In this document: in pieces, positions 23,212 through 35,500 of the stretch
Numbering within the stretch: the stretch's first letter is position 1
Layout: every line of letters starts with the position of its first letter
Assembly: GCF_001949145.1 (NCBI RefSeq)
Contig: NW_019091404.1
Span: 2,551,582 to 2,615,581, forward strand
Reading direction: 5' to 3'
DNA length: 64,000 bases
From: Acanthaster planci
Taxonomy: Eukaryota; Echinodermata; Asteroidea; Valvatida; Acanthasteridae
Program-made: the position numbers and the translations under genes
The notes under the pieces: model-generated
What the model saw: the letters and a program-made list of their open reading frames with translations, nothing else
Database searches by the model: none
Told to the model about the DNA's origin: nothing

Positions 23212-24507
23212 TGTGAGCCTCAAACACATCTGCTTGATGTGGCAAGCTATTTGAAAATGCTTCTTCACAAAAAAGAACATAATGTCTCTGAAAATAAAAG
23301 TTGCAATAATACTGGTTTCAGTGGAAAGCTGACAGCTGGTAGCTGGGTGATAATCTTGGCTTACAATAAGCGACTGGATTGTTCCATTGTTAACCGAGGG
23401 TTACTTCGTCGTCGTTTACAGATAAATTGCATCAATTAAATTATATGCACACAAAAGACCCCCAAAACATTAACTTTGGTGTATGTTGAAATATACATGT
23501 AAGTGCTCACGACGGAAGAAATGATTAATGTGGTATATTTTGTGTAGAAACGGGTGTATAATCCAAAGCCGACCCCATTCCCTCAAAAGTAGGAGCGGCC
23601 CACGAAAGTCAATATACGATTGGAAAGCTACTCTCAACCGCGCGCTGTTCACGTATGTTCACTCCCATGCCTGTATGCACCACTTAGTAGAGTGAAATGC
23701 ATACTCGATCACTTTACTCAGTGTGGATTTTGAGGCAGGCAACGTGGAACACCGTTACGACACTTCCCCCGCGGATGCAGACCATAATTTATTTTAAACA
23801 AAATACAAACAAATCAGGTTCACGGAGATAACCTGATAACTAACAATGCATTAGACAACATTATGCTACCGTATTATAATGAACCCAATGGACAAGATTT
23901 GAAACAAATTCTGAAAAAGCGAGTTTTTAAAGACACGATCATGTCTGAAAATAAACACGTCCATGGTCTTTCCCGTTTCTGCTCCGCTTCTCCAGTCTGT
24001 CCAAACAAACGAAATAAAGTGCCGTGTGTAATGAGACCTGATAAAAACAACGGCAGTATTTTCAAGTTATTGTGAATTGAAGATCTTGCACGATAATCTT
24101 TTGTCCGTAGTAGTGCGTGTGTATAATACGTGCGTTGTTGGAGTACATGTACACGCACATGTGCACGCATAAATCATGACCGACCATCAATCGACAGAGA
24201 ACCAAAGTTGAAATTGATCAAACTAACGAGGGACAATTTGTAATAGTTTATACATAACATGGTATCCTTTTCAAACACTCTTTCAATTACCAAGATTATG
24301 CAGCATGTGTGGAAAAACGGAAATGTAACGTACACAGACATCTTTCACCCCATTTTCTCCGAATTGTTACTTATAATTAACAAGAAACCATCACAAAATG
24401 AAATCTGAAGCCTGATTATATTTCTCTGGTATAAATTCAGCAAACTTTTACACAATGCGGAAGATCTCCGCAGATGGATTTTGGTATAGTTGTTTGCTGA
24501 CTGGCGT

Positions 24508-24588
24508 CGCCATTTTAACAAGCAACAGAATGTGACCACGACATTGTCGAATTTTAGCGCATGCGCACAAGCTAAGTGGAAGGGGCGG
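24508..24588. promoter_or_regulatory. Promoter-like YY1/NRF1/GC-box cluster
   Basis: Within 81 bp lie TAAAATGGCG on the minus strand (YY1-like, 24508-24517), the NRF1 palindrome GCGCATGCGC (24557-24566) and GGGGCGG (24582-24588). Such clusters mark CpG-type promoters. The nearest coding start is the somatomedin-B receptor 1.3 kb away on the minus strand. An untranslated first exon for that intronless reading frame, or a non-coding transcript, would explain it. This is inference. Confidence 0.35.
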
Positions 24589-26827
24589 AAAAGGCTACGT
24601 GTGTTGCTCATGAAGCATTGCGGTAATAATTACCACTCCTATATGTCTGCCATTGTGGTACAAACACCAACAACATCGAAGCGATGGAGCAAAATGAATG
24701 TTTTGCAATGTTACCCTAAACATTGGTGACAGTTTAACTCCCATAGTTAATTTCCACAAAAGAATATGCAACAATCTTTAGGAAACACAACAGGTCTTCG
24801 CAAAACAGCTCTCCACACGAAAAATTAATCGGATTGAGAAAAAAACAAAAAGGACGTTATGGTTCATCCATCGTCTGGCCCGATACCGCCGTCCAAAATT
24901 TTACGGACTCCGATACTGTGTTGTTTTTATCTGTATTTGTTCAGCAGTTCGTTTTGTCTCCAAATCTCCTCTCTCATCAGGCAGCATAGTCCATAATAAG
25001 TACGAGCCAGCAAAACAAACAACTTGAAAGAGGGCTCATCCCTAGAGGGTGATAGATTGTCCGCGGCGCAAACAACGCTGGCATTCCAATATTAAATTCT
25101 GCTCATTTAGGTTGATCGATATCGCTCTAAACGTAACAAGCGCACGGAGCGAATGAACATCCATAATCTCCACTCACGATTTGCCCCGATTCCGTTTTCG
25201 AGATGTGCATGCCAAATTTAGATAATTCGATCATCGAAAGGAACAAAACTTTGTTCTGTACCGTTTCTTAGAAACAAATTGTGTCGTTGTCATCAAGCAG
25301 AGTTCACGGAGTCCAAGACAAACTTTTAATGAAGTATTTGTCCAAACAATTTGTAAGAACATGGCTGACTGCTCTAGTCCTCATGAACCAAAAGGTATAC
25401 TTACTTTTTCGTTTGTCTATTATTAACAGAGCCATTTTAAGGTTCGTAACTCAACGAAACAGCCTTTCCCAGAAGCACTTGGACAGTAGACCCCAAAAGG
25501 AAAAGGTTTGGGTCACTGACCTACGTTGAACTCATAGACCTCCGATACTTTGACAAGTGCAAAGAATTGTCTGTTAAATATTTTAAAAAGCAAAGGTATG
25601 TCCCACTTTTTCCAAATCACACTGCGACCAAAGCCATAGTGTGCCACCTTCCAGAAAACCCCGCTCTCATTTTTGTGCCTGCTGTTTCGCAACGCGACAA
25701 CCCCTCCGGACGAAGCACCGAGTACAAGCTTTAAATTAACGAAATCTGCGAGGCGACAGTCAAAAGTCTACCCCGCAGCGACCTCATGATTCAACCAGCA
25801 CCATCCAGGAGTCGTCCCCAGGCCAGTGCATGCGTGCAAAGGCGCCCAGATAAATCCAAGGCAATATCACCTCCTGGACAGCAAGCTGGTTTTCTGATGG
25901 TATTAAGATAGCTGCGCCAAGCGTCGTGCCGTGTGAAGCAAGCCAGCTGCAGTCATCCTCGCTGTCGTGTGTGGCACGAGTCCAAGGCTATCAAGCTTCA
26001 AGGTTCAAAGCATATTGCCCAGTTAGGCAATACATGTATGACATTTCATTTCATATGTCAAACCATTTCATTGCCTTGTGAGTGAAATATACAAGGCCAA
26101 ATAGGATTTGCAGCCCAAAGCCCCCCCCCAAACCTTACTGGATGAACCAGCACGTCTTCGACAAATTTGACACCAAAGGTAACGACAGGATTTTCGATTA
26201 CTTTTTAACTGTGTTCTAATTTATTACTTATTCTGATCTCAAATATATAAACTTCAGATAGAGACGAAAGCCTCATTATCACAGCATAAACAGTGGTTAT
26301 CGACAAGAAGGCTGCGCAATAAATAACGGTTCATTTACAAGACTTAAGCTGACATGACTACTTACAATTAATATAAACAAATATGCATAACACTTAGCAA
26401 AAGATCGTACGTACGTCTCTACTGAAAAAAAAATCAAAACAAAATTCAATGGGAAAAAAACCTGACAGGCCAAATAATTCATGCGGAGGCAAAAGAATTT
26501 AACAACCAGTTTCAGAAAGACAAAACGTTTCATTAACTAAAATAACTAGTTAATAAAAAAGCAACGAACTCAAACCAAAGACTGATTAAGTACAGTAAGA
26601 ACACTTATAGTCCGGCTTTCAAAAATGTGTCCAATGTTACACTGAAATCGTTCATTTACTTCGTGGCACACCAAAAATACAAAGCAAAATTCGGCATTAA
26701 TGCATGAAATAAACACGTAAGTTAAAATGAAGACCAAGAGATACAAGTATATGAGAAGGGAAGCGTGTGCCTCATTACTTCACAAACGATCCCGTAATTT
26801 GCACAGACGTTGGGGGGGGGGGGGGGA

Positions 26828-27399
26828 NNNNNNNNNNNNNNNNNNNNNNNNNNNNNNNNNNNNNNNNNNNNNNNNNNNNNNNNNNNNNNNNNNNNNNNNN
26901 NNNNNNNNNNNNNNNNNNNNNNNNNNNNNNNNNNNNNNNNNNNNNNNNNNNNNNNNNNNNNNNNNNNNNNNNNNNNNNNNNNNNNNNNNNNNNNNNNNNN
27001 NNNNNNNNNNNNNNNNNNNNNNNNNNNNNNNNNNNNNNNNNNNNNNNNNNNNNNNNNNNNNNNNNNNNNNNNNNNNNNNNNNNNNNNNNNNNNNNNNNNN
27101 NNNNNNNNNNNNNNNNNNNNNNNNNNNNNNNNNNNNNNNNNNNNNNNNNNNNNNNNNNNNNNNNNNNNNNNNNNNNNNNNNNNNNNNNNNNNNNNNNNNN
27201 NNNNNNNNNNNNNNNNNNNNNNNNNNNNNNNNNNNNNNNNNNNNNNNNNNNNNNNNNNNNNNNNNNNNNNNNNNNNNNNNNNNNNNNNNNNNNNNNNNNN
27301 NNNNNNNNNNNNNNNNNNNNNNNNNNNNNNNNNNNNNNNNNNNNNNNNNNNNNNNNNNNNNNNNNNNNNNNNNNNNNNNNNNNNNNNNNNNNNNNNNNN
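26828..27399. other. Assembly gap (572 N) flanked by poly-G
   Basis: Bordered by G homopolymers on both sides (about 26811-26826 and 27400-27420), which suggests that a poly-G/C tract stopped the assembly. The contents are unknown. Confidence 1.
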
Positions 27400-28801
27400 G
27401 GGGGGGAGGGGGGGGGGGGGGAATTCAGCTCTCTCAATTTATAACATAGTACAAAGTACCTGTAGGGCTGTGAAAATACCAGCAATACTAATTCATAATA
27501 AATGGTCCACGGTTCCGTATAAAAAATCTGCTGACAGAAAAGTCCTCTTAAATTAGCGAAATTACGCAATACAAAACTACAAATACTGCAAAAGTACAGC
27601 GATAACTTAAAGCTTGTCAAATCTCGCTATATCTTTGGAAAAGGAAACCGTGCATGACTACAAAAGAACGGGATTGGAACTGCTCACAAACACTGTGGAG
27701 CAAGGTCGGCACAATTAGATTTAAAAAAGAATTAAAGATTTTTGAAAGAGTCCCCTGTGAAAAAAAATAGTTCTAGATCAGCCCTTGATTAAGCTTCGAT
27801 TAAACCCATGATACTTTCTCGTATCGGTAAAAGACCAAGATGTTAAAATTAGTGAAATCCTGATCGCAATTATTTTGAAAACAATGACAATACGAACGGC
27901 CAAATCCGATAAAGAGCCTACAGGCCAAATGTAAACATTCTTATCAAAGCCATTATTTATCGGTATATTTGAATATTAAATTGATGTTTCTATACAGATC
28001 TGAGCTGTACGACAAACACTTCCATATGATAAATGGACCGCTATTTATGAAATATTTGTAACTGTGTGGATAAACAGAACTGTTTATCAACACGATAAAT
28101 GTGGGACGAGCTACTGCCAGCTGGTATAAAGATAGACTTGGTTCAAGGCTGACGTCAATGCATCATCTCACTTCACTTGGCAACGTACTATAGAGGCAAA
28201 ATTGTCTGTGACTACGACTCCTTCCAGCGACATGGCAAGGGAAAAATCAAAGCACTAGCCACTAATTACCGACTGACTCCTTCAGGCCGTTATTATAGTG
28301 TGGTCCCTGATCATAATATGTGATCAAAATCAAAGTGTATACGTAGTAGATTTCAGATGACACCAAAAGTCTTAAAACACGTTTAGGAACAAAATTCCAA
28401 ATTTATTAAAACATTCCTGTGTTACATGGGGTCAGATGAATTATACAAAAAGACTAATTTTGTTCAGAGGGCAAGTAGGGCTTATTTTCGAAGTTTACAG
28501 GCAGAATACTGATTGGCACGGGGAATCTGATGAGCATTTCTTCCAACTTATGGACAAAGTGGGGTTCGAGAAGGCCAATAATTGCACAAAAGTCCAACCA
28601 TGTGCAACACTCTATGGGACACCAGTAATAAAAACATGTAACCTTTGAGGCAATACTTGTCAGATTCTTTCAAAATAAATACATATAGCACACAGAAAAA
28701 AAAAACACATTAAAATTGCAGACATCAGCTATATAATGCAGGCGTGAAAAGGACACTTTCTAGTGTCTATATGGGTATCCAAGTACTCTGTTTGGTACTG
28801 A

Positions 28802-28807
28802 TTTATT
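28802..28807 (-). terminator. Candidate poly(A) signal of the PTB-SH2 gene
   Basis: TTTATT on the plus strand reads AATAAA on the minus strand, about 575 bp beyond the stop codon at 29380. Another lies at 28402-28407. Either would give a 3' UTR of 0.6-1 kb. Confidence 0.4.
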
Positions 28808-29379
28808 ACAGAAATCAAACTGGTTCAAACCGGTTTTACACCAGCAAACTGGATGGAGCTTGCGTAGTTGAAGGAAATAACTGTCCAATCACATAATGCA
28901 GAGCAGCATACAGGTTTTTAAAAAAAAAAAAAAAACTTTGCTTAAATAGAAACCGTAAACAGTAAATTAATAGGATTCATCAGTTTCTTTGAAGCAGTTA
29001 TGGGTGAAAAGGAGTTCAACTTAAAAAGATCTACTTTGATTTCATGTTTCCTCAAAAAAACTGTTTAAGCAAGAGAATTTTCACCACCAAAAAACAGGTT
29101 TGAAGTTCATGATCCTTCTAAGCACATTTGGATTCCTGACTTGAATATCACCTCTTCTCTTTTAGCCCGTGCTGTATTTTCCTTCAATCCAGGAACCAGA
29201 TTGTCCACTTCATTCATGATCACACCAACCACACCTGCTATGAAATCCAAGTCTCTCATAATCGTCTATCACTGCTCCTGATTTGACTGGTTTACACTCC
29301 TTCGTGCTGACCATAGCCAGTTCCAAAATACTTTTCTTGTGGACTTTTCTTGCTGTGAACTGGATCAGACCAGTTTGCT

Positions 29380-29589
29380 CTACTTCATACCGGCCATGAC
29401 CGGCTTGTAGTCTGTCCTGCTGGTGTAATCCAAGTCTCCGTCTCCATCTCCTTCCTCCTCTCCCTCGTCCTCATCTTGTCGAAAGAGAGGATTGCAACGG
29501 GAGAGATTCAACTTGCAAGGCAGCTGCTCTTGGTGCAGGGCATAATGATGGACTAGTCTTGGCAAATCAGCAAAGTCTCGGCCAAAACC
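29380..29589 (-). CDS. SH2D5: SH2D5-like exon 11: C-terminal half of SH2 and acidic tail
   Basis: The acceptor gggcag precedes [22 protein letters not shown] is the last SH2 helix and [12 protein letters not shown] ends the domain. An acidic stretch ([14 protein letters not shown]) and the stop codon TAG at 29380-29382 follow. Phase 0; 69 codons plus stop. Confidence 0.9.
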   Translation of the reverse strand, partial: GFGRDFADLPRLVHHYALHQEQLPCKLNLSRCNPLFRQDEDEGEEEGDGDGDLDYTSRTDYKPVMAGMK

Positions 29590-32500
29590 CTGCCCAAACA
29601 AAATAATTAAAATTCCTTTAAGCAAACATACATGCTTCAGGACAAAGACAATCGACATCTCATCAATAAATGAAGTTAGCACCACCAACCTTTACATCAT
29701 CTCAAGATATAGGTTGCCAAACTGTTTAATAACAGGGAGATATAATACTACTCAGCTGTCAACTGGCCATTAAAATATAATCACCTTGATGGTGTATCCA
29801 CCGTTCTTGGTACGGACTACTAGGTAATTGGCGATACCAGTCTCATTGAAATCTCCATCTACCTTGATGGAGAGAGCAAAGCATCCTGGGTGACTTTTAC
29901 TCTCTCGGACAATAAACGCTCCACGTTCCTCCTGTTGAAGTATCTCAACAGCGATCTCTCTAGAAAGAGTAAAAAAAAAAAGACCTTTTGTTTCCTATTT
30001 TGTTTCTATGTTTAGTAACATTTATTTCTAAATCACAAAAGATGCAAATGACTACTGGAGAGAAAAATCAAGTCAAGACGAGGTGGCCAAAACCCCCAAA
30101 ATCTTGTGTAGGGTGTGCCGTGCATAGCAAAGCACATGATACAAAAACAAACACACAGAAACTTAAGTTGTACGTTCTCTCCCGAGGAAGGCCAGAGTAC
30201 ACTGGCTGAAATCTCGAGACCTGCTCTCACTGGTTCTTTTTAGAACCACACCTCTTCACAAAAGAGATATTCCCCACATGGTGTACCTTTTTGTTTAACA
30301 CTCCCACCATGCAAAGCTTCAAATCTTACTTGTACGGTGTATGTACACACTATAAACATGAAACTAGAGTATGTATTCAGGCATCAAAGGATGGAGTTGA
30401 AAGAAGTTGAGTTAGGCCGTGACCGAAATGGGCTTCCAGAGCTAGGGCTAGGTCTCTTGTCTGCGCGTCTCCACACATTTCCAATGGAGCAAAGACCTAG
30501 CTCTAGACAAGAGATTCGGATGCGGCCTTAAACAGGATTAGATAATAGTGTTTGTATACAAATTAGAAGATATAACATTAAGGGAAGGTATAACGCCGTA
30601 GTGTAGGAACTTGCTGTCCTGAAAGAAAGAGGTAAAGCATTAATTTCGGAGTGTATTCAACTCCAGCAGACAATGGAAATCTTAAACTGTTTTGCACAAA
30701 TTTACCTACATTGTCAAGCGCTGGGAAAACACAGACAAAACCCAACAAACCTGAACCCACCCTGCACAAATTAAAACACTTGCAAAAATAATGTGCAGAT
30801 ATGTTCACAGGAATATTGGAAGATACACAATGACTTGTAACAGTGTTGAGAAGGGGTAGCTTGCATGCATCGTCATGGACCAGACAGTCATCACATGACT
30901 AGGACAAGTCTCATGACAAGTCAGGGTATCGTCTGATCTGGGTCATAATCCATGAAACTGGGTGTGGCAGTTATCAGAACAATGACCTATTTATTTGGCC
31001 TAGATAGCCCCTAGCTTGTCTTTAAGAGTGGAAATATCATACTTATGGAAAATTAAAGAGTCAAAATCCCCTGGCCGGTAATAACCAACATGCCCTATTT
31101 GAAAGGGTATTGCGCTGAGACTATTTATAATGAATAGTTGGTGTACACTTCTGAATATTCATCACAAGAAATTGTGTCTGGATATCTAATGAATTTGCAT
31201 CAACCGAAAAACTTGCATATTGAATATTAATGAGACGTTATACTGGATGCTATTGTAAACAAGATATTTGTTTGAACCTCGACCAACAGAGAGGGCCATT
31301 TTTTTTGCAACGGAGGCTCCTTTGGTCGGAGTTGAACTTTGCTGGTTCATGAACGACTAGGAAATGAGGACCCATTGCTACCGACAAACTGAACACTCCT
31401 GACCAACGGAGCTCTTTTCAACTGATGAGGGGGTCCTTCTGCTCAAGGGGGGAACTGATACAAAAGCGGTGGTCAAATATTAATGTACATGTACTTATGC
31501 AAAAACAATGTATGCTATGCTGTTATCCAACTGCTCCATTCTATAAAACTTGTCTTTGCAAAGTTTTCATCTGACGTTTTGAAGTCCTACAAAGTTTCAG
31601 AAAAAGTGCAGAAATACATACAAGGGCTAAGTTTTAGGAGTTGGGAAAGAGTGTGGTTCCTTTAGCTGATATCTGTGTGAAAGCGGAGCCTCTTTAATCA
31701 GAGAACTGTCATATTCACCCTTCCTGGCTGTCAGCCAGAGCTTAGAAGTCCCCCGCCACTAAACTACCTCGAGGATCTGCAAATGATTTGATTAAACTTA
31801 AACAGCAATCATGAGAAACATCTTGGCATTAGGGAGTTTAAAGGAATTGAAATGGTGACAGCCATTGTGGAAGGGTTTCCTGTCAATTAACCCGCCTTCC
31901 TGATAGAGGAGGGTGTATCTTATGATGCCTTTTGTTGTGCTAACTGGATTAAGCCTGTCTGGTTGAATGAAATTACTGCCACATTTTTGGGTAAGAATAA
32001 TATCTACATAGGTAATATTTACAAACAGAGAAAAAAGGAGATGGCGACCACTGTGTGCATCCCCACTACAGAGCGATCCATTTCTTAGGGGTCTGCCAAA
32101 TCTTTACAAAGTTTAAACATACATGAACAAATTGCAAAATTGGCATGCTTGGAAAGCAGCCCATGTCAAATCTTTAAAGAAGGACAGACGACATAAAGGA
32201 GAAAGGTTACTCTTTATGCTAATGATTTCACAACTCATGAACTGTCTGAGAGTGCATGTCCAGGTGACTTCACTTTCTTATTAATTAGGCTGAAAATTAA
32301 AGAATTAGACTGTGTCCTTCAAGTGTCCAGGTTGCAACCCAGAGTATTAAAACTATACCTTCAAGTTGCACAGATGAAAATCAAAGTTTCAACTGCCCAG
32401 GATGTATTTTTAAAGGGTACTAAACATCTGGCTGTGATGTAACCTACATGTACATTTTTGAGGGTCTTTTAGTGTTTAGACTGCTCCTTTAAAGTCAACA

Positions 32501-35500
32501 GAGGTTGCATTTTTAATGGCTTCTGCTTCAAAAGGGTGCTAAAGTTGCACCTTTAAACCACACAAGTTACATCTTCAGGCTGATGAAATCCTTATGCCAC
32601 CTTTACAAAGAGGTCATGACCCCCAAAGGCTCTGCTAGTGACCTAGTCAGACAGGAAGGAGGTGGGAAAAGCTACTAGGTGCAGGATAATAAATTTCCCG
32701 GACCACACCTTCACGTACCTGGGTACTCCTGCTTTGAACCAGGGTGCTTCAGTCACATCTTTGTACTGAATAGGGTTGCCATGGGCACTGCTTCCATCTT
32801 GGGACATTCCATTCTCCACAAGGGATGTTGACCTATAAAGAATTCATGCCAAAATAAACTTGATTACGCCTCGAGAAATGTTTTACAGCAATCTATAAAG
32901 TGTAACAATAACAGAAAAAGAAATCCGTCAAAAAAGGCAATTTAATCCAAGTTATGTTTATAATGCATAGTTAAACCATCTCAGAGCAATTATTTATCTA
33001 AAATTAAGTTTTTAAAGTTGCCATTTAACAGCCCAAAATGTAAACCTTTCATTTTATCATTAACCTTGCATTACAATAAAAACATTCACTCTAATTTTTC
33101 ATTTTGGGAGATTTTTAAGGCACAAAACTGCATTTGCGCCCAATTACAGTTCCAATCAACCATTTCCTAAAATTAATGCTGAAGACAAATTTCAGCAAGC
33201 AGCTGAGGAAACACGGGGTTAGGGTTCAGTGACAGGAAATGGAAATGTCAGGGCCTGAGAATCCTGTTTGGAAAAATGTGACCTTTAATTAGCATTCTCA
33301 TGGATGTGATGACATGCCGAAATGTTAGCGTTATCATTCTGTGGCAGGTACACAAATAAAGCAACCAGCAGATTCTGGTACTCTTGGTAAATTTCCTTTC
33401 AATTTTAAAATCAGCAGACTAAGACCGTGTCCAAAACGGGCTTCCAGAGCTACGGCTAGGTCTGTTGTCTACGCATCTCCACGCATTTCCAATGGAGCGA
33501 AGACCTAGACCTAGCTCTAGACAAGAGATTCGGATGCAGCCTGAGTGTATTACTAAAAAAAAAAAACCAAATTCTGCATTTTTTCAAAATCTGTTTTGAT
33601 AGTTAATAAACTGAATCCCACATTGCTGTATTTGTTCTGAAATGATAACTTGGCATTTGGCAATGACAAACACCTTTTTATAGTTGACCAAACATGAATT
33701 CAATTTAACTTTTGCAAAGAGTAAATTGCACTAATGAGCAATATCTTGATTGACCTACATAGTCTTGTGAAATACTACACAACTTAGCCACACATACATG
33801 TACACATCATTTCCTGTGGATCTTTTCAATCACTCCATAAAAAGAGGAGAAAAAACAGGTGTGTGCATCCAAACTTGACCTATTTCTAAGCGTACTGGGA
33901 AGTATGTGGTCCACCGCATTAAATTGAAAATTTCTGGTTTGCGGAGGGGGCACAGAAAGCAGATTTTGCCATAGTTTTTTTTTTAACTTTCCATTCCATT
34001 AGCTTTTAAAACAAACACCCCTCAGCCAAGCACAACATCATACTTGGATGGGTTAAAACACCAAGACGGCCAGGGTTCTGAGGTAATGAATGTGGGGATG
34101 TTAAAACTTTATCATTATCTTTAAAACCTAGGGTAGACATTTGTAAAGGTTACCCACTCGCAGGAGAACGCCACTTTTAATGACTACAGTGGAATCAATG
34201 ACTAATACCTTTAAGAAAGAGATAGCTTAGCCATGGTCTCTTCAATGGTTGCATGTGGACATAAACATACAAGTATTTTCTGAAATACATGACATGTACA
34301 GCTGGGGCAAAAAGTTTACATACCTAGAAGACCACAAATGTTTTCCTCAGATTTCACAACTTCACTCATTCCTACAAACTTTTCTTTTCATGAGGACAGA
34401 CAAGATGGGTCTCTACTTAATGTACATGGTGAATGGCTCAAATGAAAACACCCAGAGACATAAACAGGTGTCTGATTCATATTTATATTTACAAAAAACA
34501 AAATTTACATACTCTAACCCTAATATTTAGTGCCACTTGCAGTTTTTGGGGGTCACATCTCACAGTCGCAGTGGACCACTTTCAGAAGTGTTTTTGAACG
34601 ATAATAAAGGGGTAAATTTTCACAAAATGATTATTCAGAAATATTAATATTTCAAACCATAATGACTGTCTCCGAGTATTTTCAATTGAAGTACACACTA
34701 TTAACATTAAGTTGAGATACAATTTGTCTGACCTCATAAAGAAAAGTTGGCAAAACTATTTCAAACAACGAAAAATTTAGGAAAACTGTTTTTCTACCAA
34801 GTGTAAGTAAACTTTATGCCCCAACTATATGTGAACAGTTCATACACAATGAAACGTCTTAATAAAATAACCAGATAAACCAAGAACTGTACACGCCCAG
34901 AACAAAGTCGCTTTTGAATGAAATGGTATACATGTATATACATGTATGCACGTTGGCAGTCGAAAATAGACACTTTATATTATCCAATTTAAATCTTCAA
35001 ACTTCTGTCAATTTTAGCTGAAGTTGATATGAACAGAGTGAGAGAATGTTTGTCGCATTTATGTAACAAGTCATGTGACCGGAAATTTTTATGTAAAGCT
35101 GGGGAGAAAGTCCCTTGGGTTTTTGCCGCAGAGACTTTGAATCTAGTGATGAAATTGCTCAGATTAAAGGAGTTGATTTTGGCAGCTTTGGCCATCTTGA
35201 GGAAGGCCTTTGGAAACTGTGTCTGGGTCATACCAATAATGATCCTGAGGAAACACGGATGTAGGGCAATTGTCTACTATTCCCAGTGTGCCTATACAGG
35301 AAATGGGCCTGGCTCGGCTCCTCAAGTTCAGTGTCTCTAAACTCATCTGCCATCACCCAAGTTGGGCCCAGATAATGATGACAAGGTCTTGAACTGGGGA
35401 TAGTGCCGAAAGGAGAATGTTCCATTGGAGAGTTCAGCACAAGTCCTTCCTTCAATCTGGTCCATCTAAAATTATCCCTATCCACCTCGAGCAGAAGCAC

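Larger units (their letters stand above)
23281..28801. other. Intergenic region between two minus-strand genes
   Basis: No supported coding sequence. It holds an NRF1/YY1/GC-box cluster (24508-24588) and a 572-N gap flanked by G runs (26828-27399). The rest is AT-rich unique-looking DNA. Apparent long frames over 26.7-27.6 kb are only N reads. Confidence 0.6.
29960..32718 (-). other. Intron between exons 9 and 10
   Basis: 2.76 kb. Contains a second copy of the 13.5-kb palindrome family (about 30215-30331), a Harbinger-like MITE (30415-30527) and repeat R copy 2 (31273-31459). No coding sequence was seen. Confidence 0.8.

Noticed and set aside
22634-23254. 206-codon plus-strand frame and other plus-strand frames over 20.0-23.3 kb
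   Set aside because: Antisense shadows of the minus-strand somatomedin-B receptor, which has clear domain content.
26727-27620. Long open frames of 225-281 codons
   Set aside because: Almost entirely N; the flanks are poly-G. There is no sequence evidence.
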